A stretch of DNA of 25,016 nucleotides from CAYQPF01 sp964419225 (GTDB taxonomy: Bacteria > Cloacimonadota > Cloacimonadia > Cloacimonadales > CAYQPF01), in NCBI GenBank assembly GCA_964419225.1, contig CAYQPF010000070.1:1-25016 (forward strand), in the 5' to 3' direction. The translations under genes were made by a program, and so were the position numbers. The notes beneath the pieces were generated by a model that worked only from the letters and a program-made list of their open reading frames with translations, was not told the DNA's origin and made no database searches. Of this stretch, positions 1-7,277 are shown in pieces. How positions within the stretch are numbered: the first letter of the stretch is position 1; every line of letters begins with the position of its first letter.

Positions 1-1020
1 CTGCCAAAAGATGAGCCAGTGAATGAATTGAAGGAGAGATATCTGAACTTCCAAAAAGAGTTACTTGCCGAGATAGACCTGCGCGTAAAAAAGGATTCGT
101 TAGACAGCACAATAAGTAATTATCTGACAATTAGCGCGAAATATGCTGTTTATGGTGATATAATCCGGTTAGGAAGCAGTATCCCGGATATTGAAGAAAG
201 GGTGCAATTCTATTCTTTCCTGAATGATTCCATCGTTTTCAATGAAAACGCAATGCTCTCATCGGATTACTGCACATTCCTGTCATCCTTCAATAAAAGT
301 GTAGATCGGATAAGGGGGCCGCAAATCAGCGCAAAATCAAATTACGACCTTATTAAAACCTCTGTAGAAATGGCGTTTACAAAGAGAGAGGGAATTTGGG
401 GCGAATACCTGGCTGCCTCTGCGCTATTCGGATTTGCTACTCGAGATGAAGAGATTCCGCAAGCCCAGGTCGACTCACTATCCGATTTGATAGGCCGTTC
501 GTTCAATGATAAATATATTCGTCAGTATTTGCTTGCAGTATACAGTAAATTAGGTCAAAAAGCTGAGGAGAGTAAAAACTTTAAGTTACCAGCGGGTGCG
601 ATTCTCAATACATACGACTCTCTGTCAGGTGAGCAGTTGTTCAACAAGATAGTTGCAGACAATTCAGGGAGAGTGATTTTCATAGATATCTGGGGAACAT
701 GGTGCTCTGCATGCATAGCCCAGATGCTACATTCACAAAAAGTACACGAGCAGTTCAAAGGGGAGACCGTAACATTTATCTTCTTATGCGAGGGATCTAG
801 TGCAAAATCATGGGAAAGGGCAATAAAGAAGCACCAAATTGAGGGTAGTCATATCAATCTGAATGCCAGTCAATACGGCTATTTAAAGAGTCGATTTTCA
901 ATAGACGGAGTCCCAAGATATCTGCTGATAGACAAGCATGGAAAGGTAGTGAATGCCGATGCCCCGGAGCCTCAAAACGATGCGTTGGTTGCAGAGATAA
1001 AGACATTGCTGGAGAAGTAA
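1..1020 (+). CDS. TlpA/ResA-like thioredoxin-fold oxidoreductase, 5'-truncated by window edge
   Basis: The C-terminal third is a thioredoxin fold of the TlpA/ResA kind: a hydrophobic strand, then W-C-S-A-C with the two cysteines encoded at 703-705 and 712-714, and later the cis-proline segment G-V-P-R-Y before L-L-I-D-K-H-G. The CxxC is CSAC rather than the common CGPC. The roughly 200 residues before it are helical-looking and resemble the variable N-terminal part of Bacteroidota TlpA-like proteins. The frame is open to base 1, so the GTG at 19 is not a trusted start and the true start and signal peptide lie outside the window. Members act as thiol-disulfide oxidoreductases in the periplasm or outer envelope; the substrate is unknown. 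Base composition is visibly less AT-rich than in the following genes (about 40-52% GC in sampled 60-base lines). It may be the edge of backbone DNA. Confidence 0.85.
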   Translation: MPKDEPVNELKERYLNFQKELLAEIDLRVKKDSLDSTISNYLTISAKYAVYGDIIRLGSSIPDIEERVQFYSFLNDSIVFNENAMLSSDYCTFLSSFNKSVDRIRGPQISAKSNYDLIKTSVEMAFTKREGIWGEYLAASALFGFATRDEEIPQAQVDSLSDLIGRSFNDKYIRQYLLAVYSKLGQKAEESKNFKLPAGAILNTYDSLSGEQLFNKIVADNSGRVIFIDIWGTWCSACIAQMLHSQKVHEQFKGETVTFIFLCEGSSAKSWERAIKKHQIEGSHINLNASQYGYLKSRFSIDGVPRYLLIDKHGKVVNADAPEPQNDALVAEIKTLLEK

Positions 1021-1151
1021 TATCAGGAGAGCAATACAGCGAATCCAGCAGAGAGAATGTTTTCATAAATATTTGGGTAAAATATATAAAAATCATAGCT
1101 TTACACTGCATTGTCTGCGATACTGTTATGCCATATTTAAATTAATCAACT

Positions 1152-1574
1152 ATGAAAACAAAAATTAAATTTTTTTTACCTCTCTTTTGTTTGGCCATTA
1201 TATTACTCTCTTGTGATCGGCCAGTTTGCAAGAATACCAATCCGGTATTTGATAAATATTCACCGGATTCAGAAGAGTATAAATCAGAACTTGTGAAACA
1301 ACTGGGAATTGTTGACAAAACTAAGTTAACTTATTGGTTTTCTGATTACGTAGAGTCTTCTGGGAAAGAATTACTCTATTTCCGAATCCAAGGAGATGGT
1401 TTGTGTGCGAAAATTGTTTTAAATGTTGATCAATGGAATAAACTTGATGAGCTACGACAAAAGAAAGGAGAAACATTTAGAGGGGCAGAATTTGTTAATC
1501 TTAAATTTGAAATAGTGCAAGACTCTTTAAAAACGGAATTTAAATATAAAGACTTTGACAGAATTATGGATTAA
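1152..1574 (+). CDS. Small hypothetical lipoprotein
   Basis: This 140-residue protein begins with a lysine-rich n-region and a hydrophobic core ending in L-L-S-C, with the lipobox cysteine at residue 21. It should be exported and lipid-anchored. The mature part is charged, with no transmembrane segment and no motif I recognise. Two cysteines soon after the lipid anchor region (residue 26 and one in the L-C-A segment) could form a disulfide. It is very AT-rich, stands alone, and is followed within 15 bp by the repeat element at 1581-1645, so it sits in the array like a one-gene cassette. The ATG at 1152 directly precedes the signal peptide and has no Shine-Dalgarno, as is usual in Bacteroidota. 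Function unknown. Confidence 0.75.
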   Translation: MKTKIKFFLPLFCLAIILLSCDRPVCKNTNPVFDKYSPDSEEYKSELVKQLGIVDKTKLTYWFSDYVESSGKELLYFRIQGDGLCAKIVLNVDQWNKLDELRQKKGETFRGAEFVNLKFEIVQDSLKTEFKYKDFDRIMD

Positions 1575-1580
1575 TAAAAA

Positions 1581-1645
1581 CATGGTATAACAGGCGTCAT
1601 CGCCCCATTAAAACGGGCAATATCGCCAAAACGTTGGCAGCCAAA
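1581..1645 (+). repeat. Cassette-boundary repeat, copy A (attC-like)
   Basis: A short inverted-repeat element between two genes. GGCG (1593-1596) can pair with CGCC (1624-1627), and AAC (1589-1591) with GTT (1633-1635). It contains the block CCATTAAAAC (1605-1614), then 13 bases, then AAAACGTTG (1628-1636). The same two blocks at the same 13-base spacing recur at 3538-3569. Placement after a stop codon and 20 bp before the next ATG is what one expects of an integron attC site or a similar recombination or terminator element. No integrase is visible, so the attC reading is inference. Confidence 0.6.
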
Positions 1646-1658
1646 CTAAAAAACAGAT

Positions 1659-2765
1659 ATGAAGCAAATTACATTTATTATTTTCATTTTTTTTACAATT
1701 TTGGCTAAAGGTCAAGAATCTCATGAATACGAGATTAGAGGTAAAATGATCAATGCAGATGGCAAACAATTATACCTCACTCAAAGAGGTTATTATTTCA
1801 ATGATTATTTAAAAGTTGTTTTACTCGATTCCTGTATTGTAAAGAATGGAGAATTTTATCTTCACGGTCGTGTAAATGAAACGGATTTTTACTCAATATT
1901 AATAAAAAATGTCAGAAGTTGGAAGCCCTTCATTTTAGATAATAATTCCAAGTTGATTTTCTCTGGAAATGCCGATTCTATATGGGCAGCAAAAATAACA
2001 GGTTCATTAGATAATAAATTATTCGATTCTTTAAGATTTGCACTGAGTCCTTTAATTGATAAAAGTAACCTAATTGTTGATAGTATTTCCAAGGCAGAGT
2101 CTGAAAAGGATTCAATTAAATCGAATGATTTTAATAACCAATACAAATTATTAAAAATTGATCAACAAGAAATTAAGATTAATTTTATAAACACACACCC
2201 ATCTTATTTTGTAAGTTTATATCAATTTGCAACCATTTATAAAGATTTAGCTAAAGAGCAATCCAAAGAAATTTTTAATGTCCTTTCAGATAAGTTAAAA
2301 CAACATTCTATTGGAAAAGATATTCAATATTGGTTGTTTGAAATGGGGAAAAATAATGAACAACCAATGTCTTTTTCACAACCGGACTCTAGTGGGAAAA
2401 TAATAAATATAGAATCTTTAAGAGGTAATTACATATTGGTTGATTTTTGGGCAAGTTGGTGTGGGCCTTGTAGAGCAGAAAATCCAAATTTAAGGAAGGT
2501 TTATGAACGTTATAAAAACAAAGGTTTTGAAATAATTGCTGTATCATTTGATGAAAATAAGGAAAATTGGCTCAGAGCTATAAGAAAAGATAATCTTAAT
2601 TGGATTCAAGTATCTGACTTAAAGGGGTGGAAAAATGATTTGGCAAAAAAATATGGGATAATTTCAATTCCTTCTAATTTTCTATTAGATAAAGACGGGA
2701 AAATATTAGCAAGAAATTTGAGAGGTGAAGAATTATTGAAAAAACTCACAGAACTTTATGAGTAA
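1659..2765 (+). CDS. TlpA-like thiol-disulfide oxidoreductase with DUF4369-like N-terminus
   Basis: A 368-residue exported protein. Residues 1-19 form a signal peptide ending in A-K-G-Q. Residues about 22-115 resemble DUF4369, the beta-rich domain in front of Bacteroidota TlpA-like proteins. A helical linker follows, then a thioredoxin domain from about 235 to 368. The active site is W267-C268-G-P-C271, followed by a typical E-N-P-N-L helix, and the cis-Pro segment is I-S-I-P-S-N. It probably reduces or isomerises disulfides in envelope proteins. It is complete, unlike the homologue at the left edge, has the classical CGPC site, and is much more AT-rich, so the two are not a recent tandem duplication. 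It lies alone between repeat elements at 1581-1645 and 2775-2910, which fits a mobile cassette. Confidence 0.88.
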   Translation: MKQITFIIFIFFTILAKGQESHEYEIRGKMINADGKQLYLTQRGYYFNDYLKVVLLDSCIVKNGEFYLHGRVNETDFYSILIKNVRSWKPFILDNNSKLIFSGNADSIWAAKITGSLDNKLFDSLRFALSPLIDKSNLIVDSISKAESEKDSIKSNDFNNQYKLLKIDQQEIKINFINTHPSYFVSLYQFATIYKDLAKEQSKEIFNVLSDKLKQHSIGKDIQYWLFEMGKNNEQPMSFSQPDSSGKIINIESLRGNYILVDFWASWCGPCRAENPNLRKVYERYKNKGFEIIAVSFDENKENWLRAIRKDNLNWIQVSDLKGWKNDLAKKYGIISIPSNFLLDKDGKILARNLRGEELLKKLTELYE

Positions 2766-2774
2766 TAAATGGTA

Positions 2775-2910
2775 CAGTTGCCAACACGCTATATAATAAT
2801 GGGGGTTGAGTAGGTTATCCAAGAGTTTTGCCTCGCATCATGGTCCGTTTACCTTGATAGGAAGGTGCTTCGTAATCCCCAATTTTCATATAGCCAACGT
2901 TAGGCAAAAT
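2775..2910 (+). repeat. Long imperfect hairpin element B (attC-like)
   Basis: The outer arms are TTGCCAAC (2778-2785) and GTTAGGCAA (2899-2907), which pair except for one unpaired base in the right arm. Inside them GCTATAT (2788-2794) pairs with ATATAGC (2888-2894), and GGGGGTT (2801-2807) pairs with AATCCCC (2874-2880) with one mismatch. The whole element is about 130 bp. An outer GTTAGGC-type box, a facing partner, and an extra unpaired base in one arm are hallmarks of integron attC sites, and the length is in the range of the long Vibrio repeats. The core AACGTT (2896-2901) is shared with copies A and C. No integrase is in the window. Confidence 0.6.
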
Positions 2911-2937
2911 AGTAAAATAAATTGTCCGACCCCCTAA

Positions 2938-3471
2938 ATGAAAATAGAAACAAAACGACTTATACTTAGGCCTATTACACCAGATGATAAAAACGAAATA
3001 TTTAAATATCGGTGTGACAAGGAGACAAATAAATACCAAAGTTGGATTCCTGAAACAATTGACGATGTAGAATCATTTATTGAAAAAATTGCGAAACAAA
3101 TTAATGAACCTAATACGTGGTTTCAATTTGTAATCGTTGAGAAGCAAACTCAAAAAATAATTGGTGATTTAGGAATCCACTTTTTCGATAGTGAAAATAA
3201 ACAAGTTGAAATCGGATGTACATTGAATAACGATTTTCAAAATCAAGGTTACGCCACTGAGTCGATTAAAAGAGTAATTGACTACTTATTTAAAGAGTTG
3301 AATAAACATCGGATTATTGCATCAATAGACCCTGACAATAAGAACTCAATACGATTGGTGGAAAGAATCGGCTTTAGGAAAGAAGCACACCTTGTTGAAA
3401 GTTTATTTATTAATGGAAAGTGGGTCGATGACTTGGTATACGCTCTAATTGAGAAAGATTGGGAAAACTAA
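2938..3471 (+). CDS. GNAT N-acetyltransferase, RimJ/RimL-like
   Basis: A 177-residue soluble protein with the RimJ/RimL-type start (E-T-K-R-L-I-L-R-P-I) and the acetyl-CoA motif Q101-N-Q-G104-Y-A106 (Q-x-x-G-x-A). The family's N-x-x-S-x-R-L-V-E-R-I-G-F segment follows. Such enzymes move an acetyl group from acetyl-CoA to a protein N-terminus, an amino sugar antibiotic or a small amine. The substrate cannot be told from sequence. The ATG at 2938 is 31 bp past hairpin element B and has no Shine-Dalgarno. The gene is bracketed by repeat elements on both sides (2775-2910 and 3517-3580), again like a one-gene cassette. Acetyltransferases are common integron cargo, but resistance is not shown. Confidence 0.88.
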   Translation: MKIETKRLILRPITPDDKNEIFKYRCDKETNKYQSWIPETIDDVESFIEKIAKQINEPNTWFQFVIVEKQTQKIIGDLGIHFFDSENKQVEIGCTLNNDFQNQGYATESIKRVIDYLFKELNKHRIIASIDPDNKNSIRLVERIGFRKEAHLVESLFINGKWVDDLVYALIEKDWEN

Positions 3472-3516
3472 AACCTATTCTTTAAAACGAGAGAATAAAA
3501 TTATTACAATAAAAAA

Positions 3517-3580
3517 GCACTATACATGCGTAAAATTCCATTAAAACCTGATTTTACCGCAAAACGTTGTGCACCATGCA
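3517..3580 (+). repeat. Cassette-boundary repeat, copy C (same family as copy A)
   Basis: GCAC (3517-3520) pairs with GTGC (3569-3572), and TGCG (3527-3530) pairs with CGCA (3558-3561). The blocks CCATTAAAAC (3538-3547) and AAAACGTTG (3561-3569) are separated by exactly 13 bases, as in copy A. Outside these blocks the two copies differ, including the stem arms, yet both keep the ability to pair. Compensated stems point to selection for the folded form rather than chance identity. Confidence 0.6.
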
Positions 3581-3616
3581 TAATAGACTAGGGTTAAATA
3601 ATTAAAAAACACTAAA

Positions 3617-4981
3617 ATGAAGAATATTTTTACGTTAATTCTGACTGTGGGAATAATATTGTTATTGAGCTCCCAGAGGGTTTTCTGTCAGAAACACACC
3701 AAAATAAAACATGTTGAAAAACAAATGGATAGTCTGATAAACCCTTTGTTAAAAGAAAAATTAGCCAGCGGAACAATTCTTATTTCCATCAATGGATCAA
3801 TTGTTTTTTCCAAAGCCTATGGTATGGCCGATATTGAAAAAAATATTCAATGCACAGAAAATACAAAATATAAATTGGCCTCTATAACAAAAACATTCAC
3901 AGCACTTTCTGTTATGCAGTTGTATGAACAAGGTAAACTTGATTTAAATGATAAGCTTATCAAATATTTACCCGGCTATTTACCTGGCGAAAAAATTTCA
4001 ATATTCAATCTGTTAACCCATACATCAGGCATACCAAGTTATATTTATTCAGATAATAAATTGGCAGGATTTCAGGAAATTATTGAAAGGATTAAAACAA
4101 TAAAACCCGGGACTGAAGCCGGAGAGATATTTGACTATAGCAATTCCGGATACGCATTGTTGGCATATATTATCGAAAAAGTATCTGGTATGGAATACGA
4201 AAAATATGTAGAACAAAATATATTCGCTCCAACTAAAATGTCTAATTCCGGAATAATTTCAGCAAACGGAATTAACAAAAACCTTGCACTGGGATATTCA
4301 ATCGCAGAATATAAAGGGATAGAAAAGACAGGAATTGAAGGCAGGTTAGGAAAAGGTGATGGCGCTTTATACAGTACTGCACATGATATGTACAATTATT
4401 TCGAAGCACTTTGGGGTAATAAACTGGTTTCGGCAAATAATCTTGAAAAAATGGTTACCCCCTATAAAGAATCATATGGATTGGGATGGATAATTGAAAA
4501 ATATGGTAAGTATAAAGTAATTTACCACCATGGTGGTTCTTGTGGCACAATGACTAATTTGAAAACTTTTGTTACAGACAGTTATCGTGTTACTGTAATA
4601 TGCTTGTTCAATAACGATTACCTAATAAAAAATTCACTTAACGAACAGATAGAGCATATTGCTTTAGGTGAGCCATGGGCACCAATATTTGAAAATTCAG
4701 AAAAAACAATAAAGTCATTTCATTCATATACAGGAACATATTCAATAGGGCCAAGTGATAACTTTGTATTAAGCATTCAAAACAATAAGATATTTCTTCA
4801 GAATAATGATTTAAAAAAGTGTGAGACCCTGCCATTAAGTGATTCTTCAATATATGTTAAAGAAACCAACTCAGTCTTTAAATTCAAAAAAGAGAAAGAC
4901 AACGAAGAAATAAGTCTTATCGGATTTATCGGAACACCAGAAATGATTTATATGGTTGAGGGAAAGCGAATTTCAAAATAA
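3617..4981 (+). CDS. Class C beta-lactamase-family serine hydrolase (PF00144-like)
   Basis: A 454-residue exported enzyme. Residues 1-25 are a signal peptide. The catalytic fold has the three expected motifs: S89-I-T-K92 (nucleophile and general base), Y174-S-N176, and H304-H-G306-G. The last roughly 110 residues, after about 344, form a beta-rich tail like the lipocalin-type C-terminal domain of many Bacteroidota members. The family includes AmpC beta-lactamases, D-aminopeptidases, esterases and peptidoglycan-related hydrolases. The YSN motif is shared by all of these, so the substrate is open and resistance cannot be claimed. It acts in the periplasm or on the surface. The ATG at 3617 is 45 bp after repeat copy C. 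No clear repeat follows the gene, though a weak decayed one may lie at 5012-5062. Confidence 0.88.
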   Translation: MKNIFTLILTVGIILLLSSQRVFCQKHTKIKHVEKQMDSLINPLLKEKLASGTILISINGSIVFSKAYGMADIEKNIQCTENTKYKLASITKTFTALSVMQLYEQGKLDLNDKLIKYLPGYLPGEKISIFNLLTHTSGIPSYIYSDNKLAGFQEIIERIKTIKPGTEAGEIFDYSNSGYALLAYIIEKVSGMEYEKYVEQNIFAPTKMSNSGIISANGINKNLALGYSIAEYKGIEKTGIEGRLGKGDGALYSTAHDMYNYFEALWGNKLVSANNLEKMVTPYKESYGLGWIIEKYGKYKVIYHHGGSCGTMTNLKTFVTDSYRVTVICLFNNDYLIKNSLNEQIEHIALGEPWAPIFENSEKTIKSFHSYTGTYSIGPSDNFVLSIQNNKIFLQNNDLKKCETLPLSDSSIYVKETNSVFKFKKEKDNEEISLIGFIGTPEMIYMVEGKRISK

Positions 4982-5177
4982 TTTCAACTATTCTCTAATT
5001 TATGAACAAGATCATGCTATACATACATTTTATTTTTTGATTGCAAGGTTGGCTATAGAAATAATTGATTTATTAAATAATTATATAAAATGTACAAACT
5101 GCTAATTATTAGCGGCAATGCTGAGCAAAACTACGGGAAGATATAACTTGACAAATTAGAAAAACAACAGTGATACA

Positions 5178-5621
5178 GTGAAAATAGAAAAGATTACCGA
5201 TAATAAGAAACAGTTCCTAGACTTATTGCTATTGGCAGACGAGCAGGAAAATATGATTGACAAGTATTTGCCAAGTGGGGATTTGTTTGTTTTATATGAC
5301 GATGATTTGAAAAGCGTTTGTGTTGTTTTGCCGATAAACCGCGAAATCTGCGAGTTGAAAAATATTGCGACTTACGAGAAATATCAGGGCAAAGGGTACG
5401 GCAGAACATTGATAAATTTCATTTTTGGTTTCTACAAAAATGACTACAAAACAATGCTTGTAGGGACAGGCGAAACGCCGACAATCTTGTCGTTTTATGA
5501 AAGTTGTGGATTTGAAGAGTCATATCGGGTTAAGAATTTTTTTACAGACAATTACGACCACCCTATTTTCGATGGCGATATACAACTTGTTGATATGATT
5601 TATCTTAAAAGGGATTTATAG
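5178..5621 (+). CDS. GNAT N-acetyltransferase with GTG start
   Basis: A 147-residue single-domain GNAT. The acetyl-CoA loop is Q70-G-K-G73-Y-G75 within E-K-Y-Q-G-K-G-Y-G-R-T-L-I, followed by the F-Y-E-S-C-G-F segment that ends the fold. The substrate is unknown. I accept the GTG at 5178 because an in-frame TAG lies at 5157-5159, no ATG or other start lies between, and the sequence from the GTG begins with the first beta strand. The leader (4982-5177) is AT-rich and holds an 18-codon reading frame at 5090-5146 that I do not call. It lies 196 bp from the serine hydrolase gene, so it probably has its own promoter, although I could not find a consensus one. Confidence 0.83.
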   Translation: MKIEKITDNKKQFLDLLLLADEQENMIDKYLPSGDLFVLYDDDLKSVCVVLPINREICELKNIATYEKYQGKGYGRTLINFIFGFYKNDYKTMLVGTGETPTILSFYESCGFEESYRVKNFFTDNYDHPIFDGDIQLVDMIYLKRDL

Positions 5622-5696
5622 GAATTGAAGTCAAGTATGCTGAAAGTTTAAAAGACTAGTCAGCCGTTTACAAAAAGATATACTCCCAGCAAACAG

Positions 5697-5727
5697 TTTG
5701 ATGGTATTAATTTTTAGGATATCTTTG
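5697..5727 (+). promoter_or_regulatory. Bacteroidota-type promoter for the GyrI-like gene
   Basis: TTTG at 5697-5700 (-33 box) and TATCTTTG at 5720-5727 (TAnnTTTG, -7 box) are separated by 19 bases. This is an exact match to the Bacteroidota housekeeping promoter. It would give a leader of about 90 bases before the ATG at 5822. Confidence 0.65.
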
Positions 5728-5821
5728 TTAATACATTCAATATGAGCTTATTACAAATGCTGATATAAAGATCTCAAGATTCGTCATTCAATCAGCAATA
5801 GTATGGAGTAAAAAAATTAGG

Positions 5822-6262
5822 ATGAAAATACTGTTAAAAAAAAGAGAAACATTCAAGGTTTACGGTTATGTTACTGAAACAAGCGCGGAAAATAATGACC
5901 GGGACATTGGATTACTTTGGTCGCAATATGAAAGTATATTGAAAAAAATACCTGAAAGCAAGGGACGATTATATGGCGTTAGCTGGTACACTGATGAAAG
6001 TCATAAAAGATATTGTTACTTTTTGGGATTTGAGTCGTCCCGAGAATATAATGATTATAATTATATTGAGATTCCTTCAGGGAATTTTGCAGTTGTGAAA
6101 GTACCGACGAAAATGACAGAAAAGGAAGCCTGGACAGAATTCTTCTACAAAATAATACCTGCAAACAATTTAGTCCCGGATGAGGTACATGGACGATATC
6201 TTGAATTTTATGATGAGAACGGTAATTGTGAACTGTGGGCACCGGTTAAGCCACAACCATAA
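5822..6262 (+). CDS. Standalone GyrI-like / AraC effector-binding domain protein
   Basis: A 146-residue soluble protein made only of a GyrI-like small-molecule-binding domain (SHS2 type), the fold that forms the ligand-binding end of Rob/BmrR regulators and of YdeE-like proteins. Support comes from the Y-I-E-I-P-S-G-N-F-A-V-V-K-V strand, which is the usual sugar- or drug-domain segment, and the terminal G-R-Y-L-E-F-Y-D...C-E-L-W-A-P-V, matching the family ending of E-x-x-x-P-V/I. There is no DNA-binding domain, so it may bind a ligand and act as a sponge, a hydrolase-like scavenger or a partner of a separate regulator. Its own consensus promoter lies 95 bp upstream. The gene is followed after 53 bp by the CPBP protease gene, possibly in the same transcript. 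Confidence 0.72.
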   Translation: MKILLKKRETFKVYGYVTETSAENNDRDIGLLWSQYESILKKIPESKGRLYGVSWYTDESHKRYCYFLGFESSREYNDYNYIEIPSGNFAVVKVPTKMTEKEAWTEFFYKIIPANNLVPDEVHGRYLEFYDENGNCELWAPVKPQP

Positions 6263-6315
6263 TAATGATAACAAAAAATTAAATATTGATGGCTATTTTG
6301 GTATAAATTTAAAAT

Positions 6316-7038
6316 ATGGAAACAAAAACAGAAATTAAAAAACTTGGATTTTTTGGGTCATTCTCAATTTACATACCAGCCGCATTTTTAATGTACTTCT
6401 TGACTAAGTTTTTAATACCATATCTTAGTAAAGTGACAGGACAAGAAACAATACTGTTTTGGTTTATTGTAGCTGGATTAGGGATTTTTACCCCTTTGAT
6501 AATAACTGCAATATTGATTTTAAGAACGGAAGGATATAAAATATCAAAAAGCACATGGATTAAGCGGTTAAGATTTCGCAAAATAACCAAATCGGATTTG
6601 ATTTGGTGTTTTGTAGGATTAGTCCTTGTCGGTATCTTTAGTATGTTAATAATGAAAGGTTTGGAATTGATGATTGGCAAATTTGATCATTCGCCGTCTT
6701 TTATGTCTTTTGAACCTTTGACAAAAGGTCGATATTGGTTGCTTTTAGTTTGGGCTCCTTATTGGATTTTAAATATACTTGGAGAAGAATTTCTTTGGAG
6801 AGGAGTTATGTTGCCAAGACAAGAAGTTGCTTTTGGGAAACATGCCTGGATAATTCATGGATTTGGTTGGGGATTATTTCATATTGCTTTTGGATGGCAA
6901 TTGTTAATTACATTGATTCCTTTGATTTTCATTCAGTCATATATTGTTCAAAGGACAAAAAACTCGTGGATTGGTGTCATAATGCACGGAGGATTAAATG
7001 GACCGAGTTTTATAGCAATTTGCTTTGGATTGATTTGA
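6316..7038 (+). CDS. CPBP-family intramembrane metalloprotease (Abi/CAAX-like)
   Basis: A 240-residue protein with about six to seven hydrophobic segments. The three CPBP motifs are present: E157-E158-x-x-x-R162, W185-x-x-x-H189 and H224-x-x-x-N228. These glutamates and histidines form the glutamate/metal-dependent active site of the CAAX-prenyl-protease-2 and bacteriocin-processing superfamily. In bacteria the members cleave prenylated or membrane peptides or give self-immunity to bacteriocins; which applies here is unknown. No bacteriocin precursor is recognisable next to it. The ATG at 6316 begins a short soluble stretch before the first membrane segment. Confidence 0.85.
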   Translation: METKTEIKKLGFFGSFSIYIPAAFLMYFLTKFLIPYLSKVTGQETILFWFIVAGLGIFTPLIITAILILRTEGYKISKSTWIKRLRFRKITKSDLIWCFVGLVLVGIFSMLIMKGLELMIGKFDHSPSFMSFEPLTKGRYWLLLVWAPYWILNILGEEFLWRGVMLPRQEVAFGKHAWIIHGFGWGLFHIAFGWQLLITLIPLIFIQSYIVQRTKNSWIGVIMHGGLNGPSFIAICFGLI

Positions 7039-7117
7039 CAATGAAAAGACCATTGCAAACAGAAGGTGAAGAAAAAAATTGGGTCTAAAAGTATAAGCTG
7101 TTCCGAAGATATTTTTT

Positions 7118-7125
7118 TACCTTTG
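7118..7125 (+). promoter_or_regulatory. TAnnTTTG -7 box upstream of the methyltransferase
   Basis: TACCTTTG matches the Bacteroidota -7 box exactly. A clear TTTG -33 box is not present at the proper distance, only CTGTT near 7098-7102. It would give a leader of about 145 bases that contains the two hairpins at 7178-7241. Confidence 0.4.
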
Positions 7126-7177
7126 CACCCACTAAAACAATTGGATGTTTATCTTTAATTCGGATATTGTTCTGTAA

Positions 7178-7241
7178 ACAATCTGTGCTTTTTGTACAGA
7201 TTGTCTCTTTGTTTGTTCTCGGATAACCCTTTTCGAGAACA
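7178..7241 (+). promoter_or_regulatory. Two tandem hairpins in the methyltransferase leader
   Basis: Hairpin 1 pairs 7178-7188 with 7194-7204 (11 bp with one G-U), closing a loop of five T. Hairpin 2 pairs TGTTCTCG (7214-7221) with CGAGAACA (7234-7241) around a 12-base loop, followed by GTTTTCT. They fill the gap between the CPBP gene and the methyltransferase start at 7278. They could be a terminator and attenuator pair, an RNA-stability element, or an operator of dyad symmetry in hairpin 1. Confidence 0.5.
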
Positions 7242-7277
7242 GTTTTCTATAAAATTAATTTAACAAAGTAAAAGAAA

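Noticed and set aside
1105..1131. Possible further cassette repeat before the first lipoprotein
   Set aside because: CTGCGATACTGTTATGC resembles the right end of copy C, but no partner arm or CCATTAAAAC block is found upstream.
3617..4981. True AmpC antibiotic-resistance gene
   Set aside because: The SxxK, YSN and HxG motifs are shared by many esterases and peptidases, and the long C-terminal beta domain is not an AmpC feature. Resistance is not supported.
5012..5062. Possible decayed cassette repeat after the serine hydrolase gene
   Set aside because: It shares CTATACAT with copy C, and GTTGGCTATA resembles the reverse of element B's right arm, but the conserved blocks and the 13-base spacing are absent.
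5090..5146. 18-codon open frame before the GTG-start GNAT
   Set aside because: No recognisable motif and no conservation can be judged; too short to call.
6735..7088. 117-codon + strand open frame inside the CPBP gene
   Set aside because: It is a shadow in another frame; the CPBP frame has all three catalytic motifs and membrane segments.
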